From Acidobacteriota bacterium (GTDB taxonomy: Bacteria; Acidobacteriota; Thermoanaerobaculia; Multivoradales; Multivoraceae), in contig JAPOXA010000206.1 in NCBI GenBank assembly GCA_026707325.1, positions 62,001 to 126,000 on the forward strand: a stretch of 64,000 bases of DNA, read 5' to 3'. The first letter of the stretch is position 1. Every line of letters begins with the position of its first letter. Of the stretch, positions 29,440-37,496 are shown piece by piece. A program made the translations under genes and the position numbers. The notes beneath the pieces are model-generated. The model was given only the letters and a program-made list of their open reading frames with translations, had not been told where the DNA came from and made no database searches.

Positions 29440-30857
29440 GGCGCCGGCGGTGGGATGAGTTCCAGGGCGGCCAGCCGGTTCCGTCCCCGCGCGTAGAGGA
29501 CGCCGTGGGAGAGCACGGGCGCCGCCCAGGCCGGATAGCGCAGCAGATCGACCTCCCGGCCGTCGACTTCGGCCCGCAGCCGGATGTGACCCACCTGCTG
29601 GTAGCTCTCGGGAGTCGCCCGGATGAGCAGCAGATCGCCGACTTCGCTGTGCACGACGAAGTGGCCGTCGACGTAGAGCAACTGGGTGCGCGCAAGACGC
29701 GGTTGGCTCCAGTGGATCTCGCCGGTCGCCCAGTCGACGGCCCGCAACTCCGCGTTCGGCGACTTCTCTCCGCTCGAGACGTAGACGACCCCCTCGTGGT
29801 AAACGGGCGTGTTCCAGTGCGCCGCGATCGACTGGTTACGCGGTCCGTCCTGCCAGATCGATCGGAAGGCACCGCCATCGCCCTCGGAGGCGGCGTCGTA
29901 CTCGAGCAGGACCGCGCCCTTTTCGTAGGACTCCGTCAGCAGCACCTGGTTGCCGACGATCACCGGGTTCGCCGCGTTGACGCTGGTCAACCGCCGCGCC
30001 CGCCAGTCGAAGCGGTCCAGCTCCCGGCCCGCCTTCGGGTCGAAGACGATCAGGCCGGAACGCGCGAAGTGGAAGCCGAGGCGCCTGCCGCCATAGTCCA
30101 TGACAATCGGACTCGCGTAACTGGCCAAGTCGTCGCCCACGCGATAGCGCTCCTCGCCCGTCCGCTTGTCGAATGCGACCAGGGCCGTGCCGTTCGGCTT
30201 CACCCGACCGCTGTGGATGTTCGGCGCCTCCGGCGGACTGCCGCCGACCGCCACGATCAGCAGGTCGCCCTCGATCCAGGGCGAACTGGCGACGCCGAAG
30301 AAGTTCTGCTGGACGCCGTAGTCCGCATGCACGTCGCGCTCCCAGAGCACGGCTCCGTCGACGATGCGATGGCAGCGCAGAAAGCCGGCCGCGCCCACCG
30401 AGTAGACCCGCGGGCCGTCGATCAGGGGCGCTGTGCGCGGGCCCCCGTCGTAGCCGTAGTAATCCTCGTAGTCCGTGGGGTACTCGGAGCGCCAGAGTTC
30501 CTTGCCGTTCCCGGCGCGAACCGCGACCAGACGCGCCCGGTCGCGGTAGCGCGTGAAGTAGAAGAGCCGGCCTCTGGCCACCGACGGCGCCGCGTAGCCT
30601 TCGCCGAGTTCCAGGTGCCACAGGAGAGGCAGACCCTTAGCCCAGTCGGTCCGAATGCCTGTCTCCGGTGACTTCGAATCCCGGTTGGGGCCGAGAAAAG
30701 CCGGCCAGTCGATGCCGTCCGTGCGGGTGCGGAGATCGGGCGGCAACGTCTCGCCGTCGGCCGCCACCGCCCGGTCCGCAGGTTCCGTCGCCAAGGCCGC
30801 CGCCAGCAAGAGTCCCGCCGCGCGGAGCACGGCCGGGGGGCGGCGGCGTGGGTTCAC
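29436..30857 (-). CDS. Secreted PQQ-type beta-propeller protein
   Basis: 473 residues from GTG 30857 with a signal peptide (MNPRRRPPAVLRAAGLLLAA, then cleavage near AVAADG). The mature chain opens IDWPAFLGPNRDSKSPETG, the usual family start, and carries blades such as VRAGNGKELWRSEYP, VDGAVLWERDV, FDKRTGEERYR and VDWATGEIHWSQ. It resembles the gene at 299-1669 in fold only. It starts two bases after the cupin gene and overlaps addB by four bases, an odd partnership since it is exported and AddB is cytoplasmic. Confidence 0.85.
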   Translation of the reverse strand: MNPRRRPPAVLRAAGLLLAAALATEPADRAVAADGETLPPDLRTRTDGIDWPAFLGPNRDSKSPETGIRTDWAKGLPLLWHLELGEGYAAPSVARGRLFYFTRYRDRARLVAVRAGNGKELWRSEYPTDYEDYYGYDGGPRTAPLIDGPRVYSVGAAGFLRCHRIVDGAVLWERDVHADYGVQQNFFGVASSPWIEGDLLIVAVGGSPPEAPNIHSGRVKPNGTALVAFDKRTGEERYRVGDDLASYASPIVMDYGGRRLGFHFARSGLIVFDPKAGRELDRFDWRARRLTSVNAANPVIVGNQVLLTESYEKGAVLLEYDAASEGDGGAFRSIWQDGPRNQSIAAHWNTPVYHEGVVYVSSGEKSPNAELRAVDWATGEIHWSQPRLARTQLLYVDGHFVVHSEVGDLLLIRATPESYQQVGHIRLRAEVDGREVDLLRYPAWAAPVLSHGVLYARGRNRLAALELIPPPAP

Positions 30858-30859
30858 TC

Positions 30860-31246
30860 TCAGCCGACCAGGTCGATCCGGTCCGTCCGGTTCGGCACCA
30901 GGCAGAGGAACTCGAACGGCGCCTCGATCACTTCGTAGGAGTGCGGCAGGCCCGCGGGGATGAGCAGCACGTCGTCCGCGCCGACTTCGACGGTTTCCTC
31001 GCCCAGGACGATTCGCGCCCGCCCGCGCAGCACGTACTGTTCGTGCTCGACCTGGTTCGTGTGCAGGGGCATACCGCCGCCGTCCTCCATGCGGAACCGC
31101 CGCATCGCGAAGTGCGGCGCATCGTCGGCGGCGCCGAGCAGCACCTGAGTGGTCGTCGCCGTGCCGAGTTCGACGCGGTTCGCCGGTGCATCGCCAGCGC
31201 GGCGGACGACGGCGGCGTGCGGCTCCGCGGAGGACTTCGGGCTCAT
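30860..31246 (-). CDS. Single-domain cupin protein
   Basis: 128 residues. The cupin metal motifs are present: MPLHTNQVEHEQYVLRGRA (motif 1, His, His, Glu pattern) and LIPAGLPHSYEV (motif 2 His). The protein is cytoplasmic with no signal peptide. Such small cupins are isomerases, dioxygenases or sensor domains, and the substrate cannot be told. It lies between a tiny membrane protein gene and the PQQ-propeller gene on the same strand. Confidence 0.85.
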   Translation of the reverse strand: MSPKSSAEPHAAVVRRAGDAPANRVELGTATTTQVLLGAADDAPHFAMRRFRMEDGGGMPLHTNQVEHEQYVLRGRARIVLGEETVEVGADDVLLIPAGLPHSYEVIEAPFEFLCLVPNRTDRIDLVG

Positions 31247-31291
31247 CGACCTGACTCTACCGCCGCCTGCCTCGTCCGGAGCCTGCCGTGG

Positions 31292-31429
31292 TCAGCGCCC
31301 GCGGTAGCGGGGACGCTCCGATCCGTCCGGCGTCTTGGAGAGCAGCTTGAGCAGCAGGCCGGCCCCCAGGGCGACGTCGTAGATCACCCCGAGAACCAGG
31401 ACGGCGACGAGAAGAGCGACCAAGAGCAT
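31292..31429 (-). CDS. Predicted 45-residue single-helix membrane protein
   Basis: ATG 31429 opens a frame beginning MLLVALLVAVLVLGVIYDVA, then LGAGLLLKLLSKTPDG and ending SERPRYRGR. One hydrophobic helix is followed by a basic tail. A TTG two codons earlier could also serve. It begins 12 bases after the stop of the NTF2-like gene and 45 bases before the cupin start on the same strand, so it fits the operon. No homologue is known to me; a chance frame cannot be excluded because it is short. Confidence 0.45.
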   Translation of the reverse strand: MLLVALLVAVLVLGVIYDVALGAGLLLKLLSKTPDGSERPRYRGR

Positions 31430-31441
31430 GACCAAGCGGCC

Positions 31442-32299
31442 TCAGGGTGAAGGAGCGATGCTCGAACCCGCCCGGATACCCCAACTGCCATCCAGCTCCG
31501 TGACCAGATAGATCGTGTCGAACGTGTGGATCCCGGCATCGCCCTCGCCGTAGCGCGTGATTCGGACCGCGACGTTCACGCCTCTCGCGCCCACCTGGAC
31601 CGCCTCCATGGAGTCCGCTTCGGAACGCTCCCAGCCGAGGCGCTCGGCGAACGCGTCGAAGTCGAACCCCTCCATGTACTCGGCGGCGGACTCTCGGACA
31701 CTGGCTCTTCCAACTCCCACCCGAACGTGCGGGAAGTGGAGGGCCGCGACCATCGCCTCCTCGTCCCGGTCGTTGAAGGCCGCGAGGTAGCGCTCGACGG
31801 CAGCGACGGCGGCCGAGGCAGTCGCCTCGCGATCGTGCCCCGACAGATCGTCGAAGCCGGCCGCGAGCCTGGCCTGAATGCCGATCGAGCCGTCCTTCTC
31901 CGTCACCACGTAGAGGACCTGGTTGCTGAAGATGGCGGAGCCATCCGCTCGAAGCCGCGTGTACCGCCCGGCGACGTGGGCCTGACCTTCTCCAACCTGG
32001 ACGACGGTTGCCGAATCGAGCCTGCTCCGATCCCAGCCCGTCGCCAGTACCTGGTCGAAGTCGATGGTCGCCGCGTAGGCGGAGGCGTCGGCGAAGACGC
32101 GGCCGCCGACGTCAGCCGTGGGCCGCACGTGCGGGTACTGGAGAGTCGCGGCGAACGCCGCCGGATCGCGCGTGTTCCACGCCTCCATGAACCGACGAAC
32201 GGCTTGTCGCGCTTCGTCCTCGGTCAACGCCGTTGCGGAGCCGCCCCAGGCGACGGGAAGCAGGAGCAGGCAGAGCAGGAAGGGAAGGCGCGCGGACAC
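31442..32299 (-). CDS. Secreted protein with two NTF2/SnoaL-like domains
   Basis: 285 residues with a signal peptide ending near GGSATA. Two similar halves are visible. The first has AVRRFMEAWNTRDPAAFAAT then LQYPHVRPTADVGGRVF. The second has AVERYLAAFNDRDEEAMVAA then LHFPHVRVGVGRASV. Each continues with a strand pair such as HVAGRYTRLRADGSAIF and VNVAVRITRYGEGDAG. This is an internal duplication of an NTF2-like fold. The domain can bind small hydrophobic ligands or act as an enzyme, and no catalytic set was identified. It is the first gene of the minus-strand run down to addA. Confidence 0.75.
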   Translation of the reverse strand: MSARLPFLLCLLLLPVAWGGSATALTEDEARQAVRRFMEAWNTRDPAAFAATLQYPHVRPTADVGGRVFADASAYAATIDFDQVLATGWDRSRLDSATVVQVGEGQAHVAGRYTRLRADGSAIFSNQVLYVVTEKDGSIGIQARLAAGFDDLSGHDREATASAAVAAVERYLAAFNDRDEEAMVAALHFPHVRVGVGRASVRESAAEYMEGFDFDAFAERLGWERSEADSMEAVQVGARGVNVAVRITRYGEGDAGIHTFDTIYLVTELDGSWGIRAGSSIAPSP

Positions 32300-32400
32300 G
32301 GTGAACCGAATCTACCGCGCCCGCCAATCCTCTTCAGTCGACGGCCGGCAGACTGCAGTCCGGGGGATGGGACGTCCTGAGCCCGCTACCATGATCGGCC

Positions 32401-33945
32401 ATGTCAAGAACTCGACACCAGACCGTCCCGGTCGCCCGCACGGTCCTCGGGATCTGGCTCGCCGGCGTCGCGGCGGCCTGGGTCCCGGTCTCTGCCCAGC
32501 ACGACGCCCCGAACGTACTGTTCGCCATCGCCGACGACTGGGGCTTCCCGCACGCTTCCGCCTACGGCGACCCGGTGGTCGAGACGCCGAGCTTCGACCG
32601 CATCGCGAGCGAGGGCGCCCTGGTCCACCACGCGTATGTCTCGTCACCATCCTGTACGCCGTCGCGGGGGGCGATCCTCACCGGGCAGTGGCACTGGCGG
32701 CTCGAGGGCGCGGCGAACCTGTGGAGCGTCTTCCCCGATCGATTCGAGACGTACCAGGAGTTGCTCAAGGCGGCCGGCTACCGGACGGGCATGACCGGCA
32801 AGGGCTGGGGGCCCGGACGCACCGAGACGGAGGGCCGGGAACTCGCCGGGAGGCGTTTTGAGAGCTTCGAGCAGTTCCTGGCCGGCCTGGGAGAAGCTCA
32901 GCCATTCGCCTTCTGGCTTGGCACATCCGACCCGCACCGTCCCTTCCGGCCCGGTTCGGGCGAGGAGAGCGGCATGGACCTGGACGCGATCCGGCTTCCC
33001 GCCGCCTTTCCCGATCACCCGGAAACCCGCGGCGACGTGGCGGACTACCACTGGGAGGTGCAGCGCTTCGACGCACTGGTCGGCGACGCACTCGAACTGC
33101 TGGATGAGCAGGGTCTCGCGGAGACCACCATCGTCGTCATGACGAGCGACCACGGGATGCCGTTCCCGCGTTGCAAGAGCAACGTCTACGACTGCGGATC
33201 GCGGGTGCCGCTGGCGATCCGCTGGCCCGAACGACTGGAGGCCGGCGTCGAGGTCGACGCTTTCGTCAGCCTCACGGACCTGGCGCCGACGTTCCTGGAA
33301 GCGGCGGGTCTTCCGCGGCCCGCAGCCATGACCGGGCGCAGCCTGATCGCACTGATCGAGGCCGGCAACGACGAGGCCGCGGTCGAGACGGCAGTCGCGG
33401 TCGACGGACGCGACTTCGTGCTGACCGGCAAGGAGCGGCATGTGCCGGCCCAGGAGGCGCCCGAGGTGGGCGGCTACCCCAGCCGGGCGATCCGCACGCA
33501 CGACTTCCTCTACATCCGCAACTTCCGGCCCGACCGCTGGCCCAACGGCACACCGAACCACGAGCAGGCCGCCTACCCCGGCGCCTGGTACGCCGACACG
33601 GACAACGGACCGACCAAGACCTACATGATCGACAACCGCGACCGGGACGCCGAGCACCGGCGGCTCTACGATCTGTCCTTCGCCAAGCGGCCCGCGGTCG
33701 AGCTCTACGATCTGCGAAGCGATCCGGACCAGCAGGTCAACGTCGCGGACGATCCGGAGTACGCGGCGACCCGGGACGAGTTGGGCGAGCGGCTGATGGA
33801 ACGGCTGCGGGAAACCGGCGACCCGCGCGCCACCGGCGGCGGCGACGTCTTCGACGCCTACGAGTACCTGGGAGGCGCGCCGCGCCACCCGAGCCTGCCC
33901 CGCCTGCGGCCGGGCGCCCTCCGCCCGCAGGCGGATCAGCCCTGA
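32401..33945 (+). CDS. Secreted sulfatase
   Basis: 514 residues with an N-terminal hydrophobic segment (LGIWLAGVAAAWVPVSAQ). The sulfatase signature CTPSR at residues 85-89 gives the Cys converted to formylglycine. Metal ligands DD at 45-46 and the later TSDHGMPFPRCKSNVYDCG are present. The N-terminal pattern NVLFAIADDWGFPHASAYGD is normal for family S1 sulfatases acting on sulfated sugars or small sulfate esters. No sulfatase-maturing enzyme is in the window. A racemase-like gene follows 29 bases later on the same strand. Confidence 0.92.
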   Translation: MSRTRHQTVPVARTVLGIWLAGVAAAWVPVSAQHDAPNVLFAIADDWGFPHASAYGDPVVETPSFDRIASEGALVHHAYVSSPSCTPSRGAILTGQWHWRLEGAANLWSVFPDRFETYQELLKAAGYRTGMTGKGWGPGRTETEGRELAGRRFESFEQFLAGLGEAQPFAFWLGTSDPHRPFRPGSGEESGMDLDAIRLPAAFPDHPETRGDVADYHWEVQRFDALVGDALELLDEQGLAETTIVVMTSDHGMPFPRCKSNVYDCGSRVPLAIRWPERLEAGVEVDAFVSLTDLAPTFLEAAGLPRPAAMTGRSLIALIEAGNDEAAVETAVAVDGRDFVLTGKERHVPAQEAPEVGGYPSRAIRTHDFLYIRNFRPDRWPNGTPNHEQAAYPGAWYADTDNGPTKTYMIDNRDRDAEHRRLYDLSFAKRPAVELYDLRSDPDQQVNVADDPEYAATRDELGERLMERLRETGDPRATGGGDVFDAYEYLGGAPRHPSLPRLRPGALRPQADQP

Positions 33946-33974
33946 GCCAGCGAAGATCCGGTCCGGCAACCCGC

Positions 33975-34742
33975 ATGCGGCAGGAGCGGCTGATCGGGAT
34001 CGTCGGCGGCCTGGGGCCGTTTGCGCACATCGACTTCGAGCGCAAGCTCCTGGCCGCCGCAAGCGAGGTGATCGGCGCCCGGCGCGACCAGGACTTCCCG
34101 CAGTGGGTGCTTTCGAGCATCCCGCAGACGCCGGACCGGACGGAGGCCTATTTCGGGGAGGCGGAAGACGCGACGCCGTCGCTGAGTCGGAGCCTGGAGC
34201 GGTTGCGAGGCGCCGGGGCCGACTTCGCGGTCGTCGCCTGCAACACGGCCCATCTGTTCCTGGCGCGGTTGCGGGACGAAAGTCCCCTGCCGATCATCAG
34301 CCTGATCGAGGTGACGGCGGGCGAGGCGGCGCGCATCGCGCCGGGAGGTTCGGTGGGATTGCTTGCCACGTCCGGCACGCTCCGCTCGCGGCTGTACCAC
34401 GATCCTCTGGAGGCGCGCGGGCTGCGGGTGGTGAGCCCATTCGACCTGGACGGCGGCGAGACGCTGCAGCGGCGGAACGTGATGGAGCCGATCTACGGGC
34501 CCTGGGTCGATGGGCGGCATCGGGGAGGCGGGATCAAGACGGACGGCGGGTCGGCGCGAGCGCGGACGCTGCTGGAAGAAGCGGCCGGGCGATTGGTCGC
34601 GGACGGAGGCGCCGACGTGCTGGTGGCGGGATGTACGGAGATTCCGTTGGCGCTCGAAGGGGCGGAGGTTGCCGGGAGACCGTTGCTGGATCCGGCGGCG
34701 TTGCTGGCTGCAGCGGCGGTGCGCTACGCGTACGGGACCTAA
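33975..34742 (+). CDS. Aspartate/glutamate racemase family protein
   Basis: 255 residues from ATG 33975. The family opening LIGIVGGLGPFAHIDFERKL is present, with both catalytic cysteines in context: VVACNTAHLFL and VAGCTEIPLAL. This is the cofactor-independent two-cysteine racemase fold. Aspartate racemase is the most likely activity, but related proteins work on other amino or keto acids. The C-terminal part is Ala-rich. Confidence 0.87.
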   Translation: MRQERLIGIVGGLGPFAHIDFERKLLAAASEVIGARRDQDFPQWVLSSIPQTPDRTEAYFGEAEDATPSLSRSLERLRGAGADFAVVACNTAHLFLARLRDESPLPIISLIEVTAGEAARIAPGGSVGLLATSGTLRSRLYHDPLEARGLRVVSPFDLDGGETLQRRNVMEPIYGPWVDGRHRGGGIKTDGGSARARTLLEEAAGRLVADGGADVLVAGCTEIPLALEGAEVAGRPLLDPAALLAAAAVRYAYGT

Positions 34743-34754
34743 CCGCTGAACGCG

Positions 34755-34789
34755 GAACCGCCGGCGGCCTTGCGGCGCGCCGGCGGTTC
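34755..34789. terminator. Hairpin between convergent genes, possible bidirectional terminator
   Basis: Perfect 11-base arms, GAACCGCCGGC at 34755-34765 and its complement at 34779-34789, enclose 13 bases. It lies 12 bases after the racemase stop and 27 bases from the stop of the facing monooxygenase gene. Neither side has a clear T-run, so efficiency is uncertain. Confidence 0.45.
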
Positions 34790-34816
34790 GCTTGAGCGGA
34801 CTGACAGGAGGCCTGA

Positions 34817-36295
34817 TCAGCCGCCGGCGGCTCCGGCAGCGGCGGCCTCGGCCTTCTCCCGCTGCTCGGCCATCTGCTCGAGGAAGGCGTTGGCGGCCTT
34901 CGCCTCCTCCATGTCGACGGCGCCGTCCTTGTTCTGGTCCATCATCTCGAAGTACTGCTTGACCATGCCGGGAGCCTCTTCGAGCTGCATCTTCCCGTCG
35001 CGGCTCTCGTCGGAAAAGGCGACGACCGCCGTCAGGTCCAGGCCGTCGTCACCCTGGAAGGCGCCCCGGCCCTTGTTCTCTTCGTTGATGTAGGACACGA
35101 ACCCGAAGCTCATCTCGTCCGTCGTCGGCTCGCCCCAGCGGACCGTCGCGGTCGGGTCCGGGTTGGCCGGGTTGTCCTCGGAATTGTCGAACACCGTGGT
35201 CAAAACCAGCTTCGTGCCGGCCGGCATCTTCTTGCGGTCCTTGTACTTGTAGGTGGTCTGCCAGTTGAAGTCGTAGTTCGGCACGTCGAGCAGGACTTCG
35301 TGGCCGCCGTCCGGGTAGTAGGCCTCGTACTTGGCCGCCTTGCCGCGCAGGTGCATGTGCGGCAGATAACCGACGATCTCGGAGTCCGAGGGGAAGGTCC
35401 ACTCGGTCTGGATCGTGTAGTCCGTCGCGCCGGGCGGAACGGCGAAGTCGTACTTGCCCATGTCCGCGTTGAAGACCTCGTACTTCACGTCCTCGTCCTT
35501 GTCGTAGAACTTGAGCGCCACCGAGGACTGATCCCACACGCCGGTGCCCTCGCCGGGCTCCTTGTGGTAGTGCATCTGCCACTGGAGGTCGCGGCCGGCC
35601 TTCAGCACGTCGGCCATGCCGTCGGTGTGGATCACCGGATCGTTGCCCGGGGCGATGCCGCCAAGACCGGGGACGATGATGTGGTGGACCGCCGAACTGC
35701 CGGGCCGGAACTCGATCGCCTTGACGTAGCGGTCTTCCGGGATCATCTCGTCGGTCACGGTCGTCTTGAAGTAGATGTAGAGATCGTCCACATCGTCCTC
35801 GACGAAGTAGGGCTCGTCGAACTGGAGGACGAGGTCGGGCTCGCCGATCAGCCAGCCGTCGCTGCTCGGCCAGTCGATCGGCTCCGGGGCGTCAGCCGGA
35901 TTGCCGGCCGGGGCGCCGGACTCGGCCCAGCGGACCAGCAGATCGATCTCTTCCTGGGTCAGCGTGCGCTCGTTCGCGAAGACGCCGTTGTGCTGGGGGG
36001 CGGCATCCCACGGAGGCATTGCCCGCGAAGCGACCTGGCGGGCGATCGAGCGGGCCCACGGCCGCGTCTCTTCGTAGGTCGTCAGCGCCATCGGCGCCAC
36101 CATGCCGCCGAGGTTGGCGCCGTTCGGGCGGTGGCAGACCTGGCACTCCTGCTGCAGCACGCGTGCCACGTCGCCGTAGAAAGTGACGGGTTCGGGATCG
36201 ACCGCTGCCGCCGAGGCGGCGCCGGCAAGCGCCAATGAGGCGATGGCGCCGAGGGCGATCAGTCGGGTCACGGACGAGATCTGGGGACGGGTCAT
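34817..36295 (-). CDS. Secreted cytochrome c / copper type II monooxygenase-like protein with EF-hand
   Basis: 492 residues from ATG 36295 (GGAG seven bases upstream); the frame is open to 36361 but this start gives a clean signal peptide (LGAIASLALAGAASAAA). Residues 51-55 are CQVCH, one heme c site in a small cytochrome domain. Then comes a domain like the copper, ascorbate-dependent monooxygenases (PHM/DBH type): the His clusters SAVHHIIVPG, QWQMHYHKE and YLPHMHLRGK are visible. The C-terminus has two EF-hand-like loops, DESRDGKMQLEE and DQNKDGAVDMEE, then an Ala/Glu helix. It probably acts in the periplasm, with the heme feeding electrons to copper in place of ascorbate. The reaction is unknown. 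Confidence 0.8.
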   Translation of the reverse strand: MTRPQISSVTRLIALGAIASLALAGAASAAAVDPEPVTFYGDVARVLQQECQVCHRPNGANLGGMVAPMALTTYEETRPWARSIARQVASRAMPPWDAAPQHNGVFANERTLTQEEIDLLVRWAESGAPAGNPADAPEPIDWPSSDGWLIGEPDLVLQFDEPYFVEDDVDDLYIYFKTTVTDEMIPEDRYVKAIEFRPGSSAVHHIIVPGLGGIAPGNDPVIHTDGMADVLKAGRDLQWQMHYHKEPGEGTGVWDQSSVALKFYDKDEDVKYEVFNADMGKYDFAVPPGATDYTIQTEWTFPSDSEIVGYLPHMHLRGKAAKYEAYYPDGGHEVLLDVPNYDFNWQTTYKYKDRKKMPAGTKLVLTTVFDNSEDNPANPDPTATVRWGEPTTDEMSFGFVSYINEENKGRGAFQGDDGLDLTAVVAFSDESRDGKMQLEEAPGMVKQYFEMMDQNKDGAVDMEEAKAANAFLEQMAEQREKAEAAAAGAAGG

Positions 36296-36509
36296 TCGAG
36301 GTCTCCGTGAGATGGTGTCCAACAAGGTTGACGGGCGCAGCGCTCCCGCTCTGCGCGACATACTATACGACTACTCAGTTTACGCGGGTGAGCGCGATCG
36401 GGTTTCGCCGCATCGGCAACCGATACCGTAGGCGTTGCGCGACAACCGGCTGGCACGAGTAAACCAAGCCCCGCCGACAACCGTATAGACACCCGAGGAG
36501 GAGAGCATC
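36296..36509. promoter_or_regulatory. Divergent control region before the export operon
   Basis: A 214-base gap separates the minus-strand monooxygenase from the plus-strand ABC gene. It holds the only clear AT-rich patch in this part, around 36358-36385 (ACATACTATACGACTACTC), a plausible -10 zone for one or both directions. No convincing -35 at correct spacing was found. A strong ribosome binding site (GAGGAGGAGAG) ends just before GTG 36510. Confidence 0.35.
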
Positions 36510-37496
36510 GTGAGCACGACTGTTGACGTGCAGGGTCTTCGGCATGTCTACAAGGGCGGCACGGTCGCCCTCGACGGGGTCGACCTGTCGATCGGCGCGG
36601 GCCTGTTCGGCCTGCTGGGGCCGAACGGCGCCGGCAAGAGCACCCTGATGCGGATCGTCTGCACCCTGCTCAAGCCGAGCGCCGGTTCCGTGACCGTCTT
36701 CGGCCACGATGCGGTCGAGGAACGCCGCGCCGTCCGCGCACACCTGGGCTACCTGCCGCAGGAGTTCGGCGCCTGGCGCCTGCACCGCGTGGAAGAGGTG
36801 CTCGACACCCTGGCCGACCTCTCCGGTCTCGACGATCGCGCCGCGCGCCGCGACCGCGTCGACACCGTGCTCGACAGTGTCGGCCTCGGCGACGTCGCCC
36901 ATCGCAAGGTGAAGAAGCTCTCCGGCGGCATGAGGCGGCGCCTGGGCATCGCGCAGGCCCTGATTCACCAGCCCCGCCTGCTCGTGGTCGACGAACCGAC
37001 CGTCGGCCTGGACCCGGAGGAGCGCATCCGGTTCCGCCAGTTGATGGCGACCCTGGGGCGCGAGCGGACGATCATCCTCTCGACCCACATCGTCGCCGAC
37101 CTGGGCACCGGCTGCAACGACCTCGCCCTTCTCGACGCCGGCAAGATCGTCTTCCGCGGCTCGCCGACACAGTTGCTCGAACGAGCCGCCGGTCAGGTCT
37201 TCGAACTCTCCCTGCCCCTGTCCGCGCCGCAGCCCGAGGGCGACTTCGAGATCGTCTCACGCACCGACAGCCTGAACGAGGCCACGTACCGCGCCGTCGC
37301 CGTGCCGGACGGTGTTCCGGAAGGTGCCCGGATCGCCGGCTCGCCGACGCTGGAGGAGGGCTACCTCGCCTTCATGGTCGCGCGCGGCCGCGCCGACGCC
37401 ATCGTGAGCGACGAGCACTTCGGGGAGCACGACGAGATCGACCTCGCCGAACTCCCGGCCGCGACGGACGCCACCGGAGAGGAGGGACGACCTTGA
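36510..37496 (+). CDS. ABC transporter ATPase (CcmA/drug-exporter type)
   Basis: 328 residues from GTG 36510. Walker A LLGPNGAGKSTLMR, Q-loop YLPQEFGAWRLHRVEE, signature KLSGGMRRRLGIAQAL, Walker B RLLVVDEPTVGLDPEER and switch STHIVADLG are complete. A C-terminal extension of about 100 residues follows, as in ABC-2 exporter ATPases. It overlaps the next gene by four bases and should energise that gene's ABC-2 permease domain. Its ATPase core is close in sequence to the one fused to the RND protein at 45392-50200. Confidence 0.93.
   Translation: MSTTVDVQGLRHVYKGGTVALDGVDLSIGAGLFGLLGPNGAGKSTLMRIVCTLLKPSAGSVTVFGHDAVEERRAVRAHLGYLPQEFGAWRLHRVEEVLDTLADLSGLDDRAARRDRVDTVLDSVGLGDVAHRKVKKLSGGMRRRLGIAQALIHQPRLLVVDEPTVGLDPEERIRFRQLMATLGRERTIILSTHIVADLGTGCNDLALLDAGKIVFRGSPTQLLERAAGQVFELSLPLSAPQPEGDFEIVSRTDSLNEATYRAVAVPDGVPEGARIAGSPTLEEGYLAFMVARGRADAIVSDEHFGEHDEIDLAELPAATDATGEEGRP

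Noticed and set aside
31257..31484. 75-codon minus-strand frame near the cupin gene
   Set aside because: Arg/Gly-rich and without a hydrophobic or globular pattern; the 45-residue frame in the same place is more convincing.
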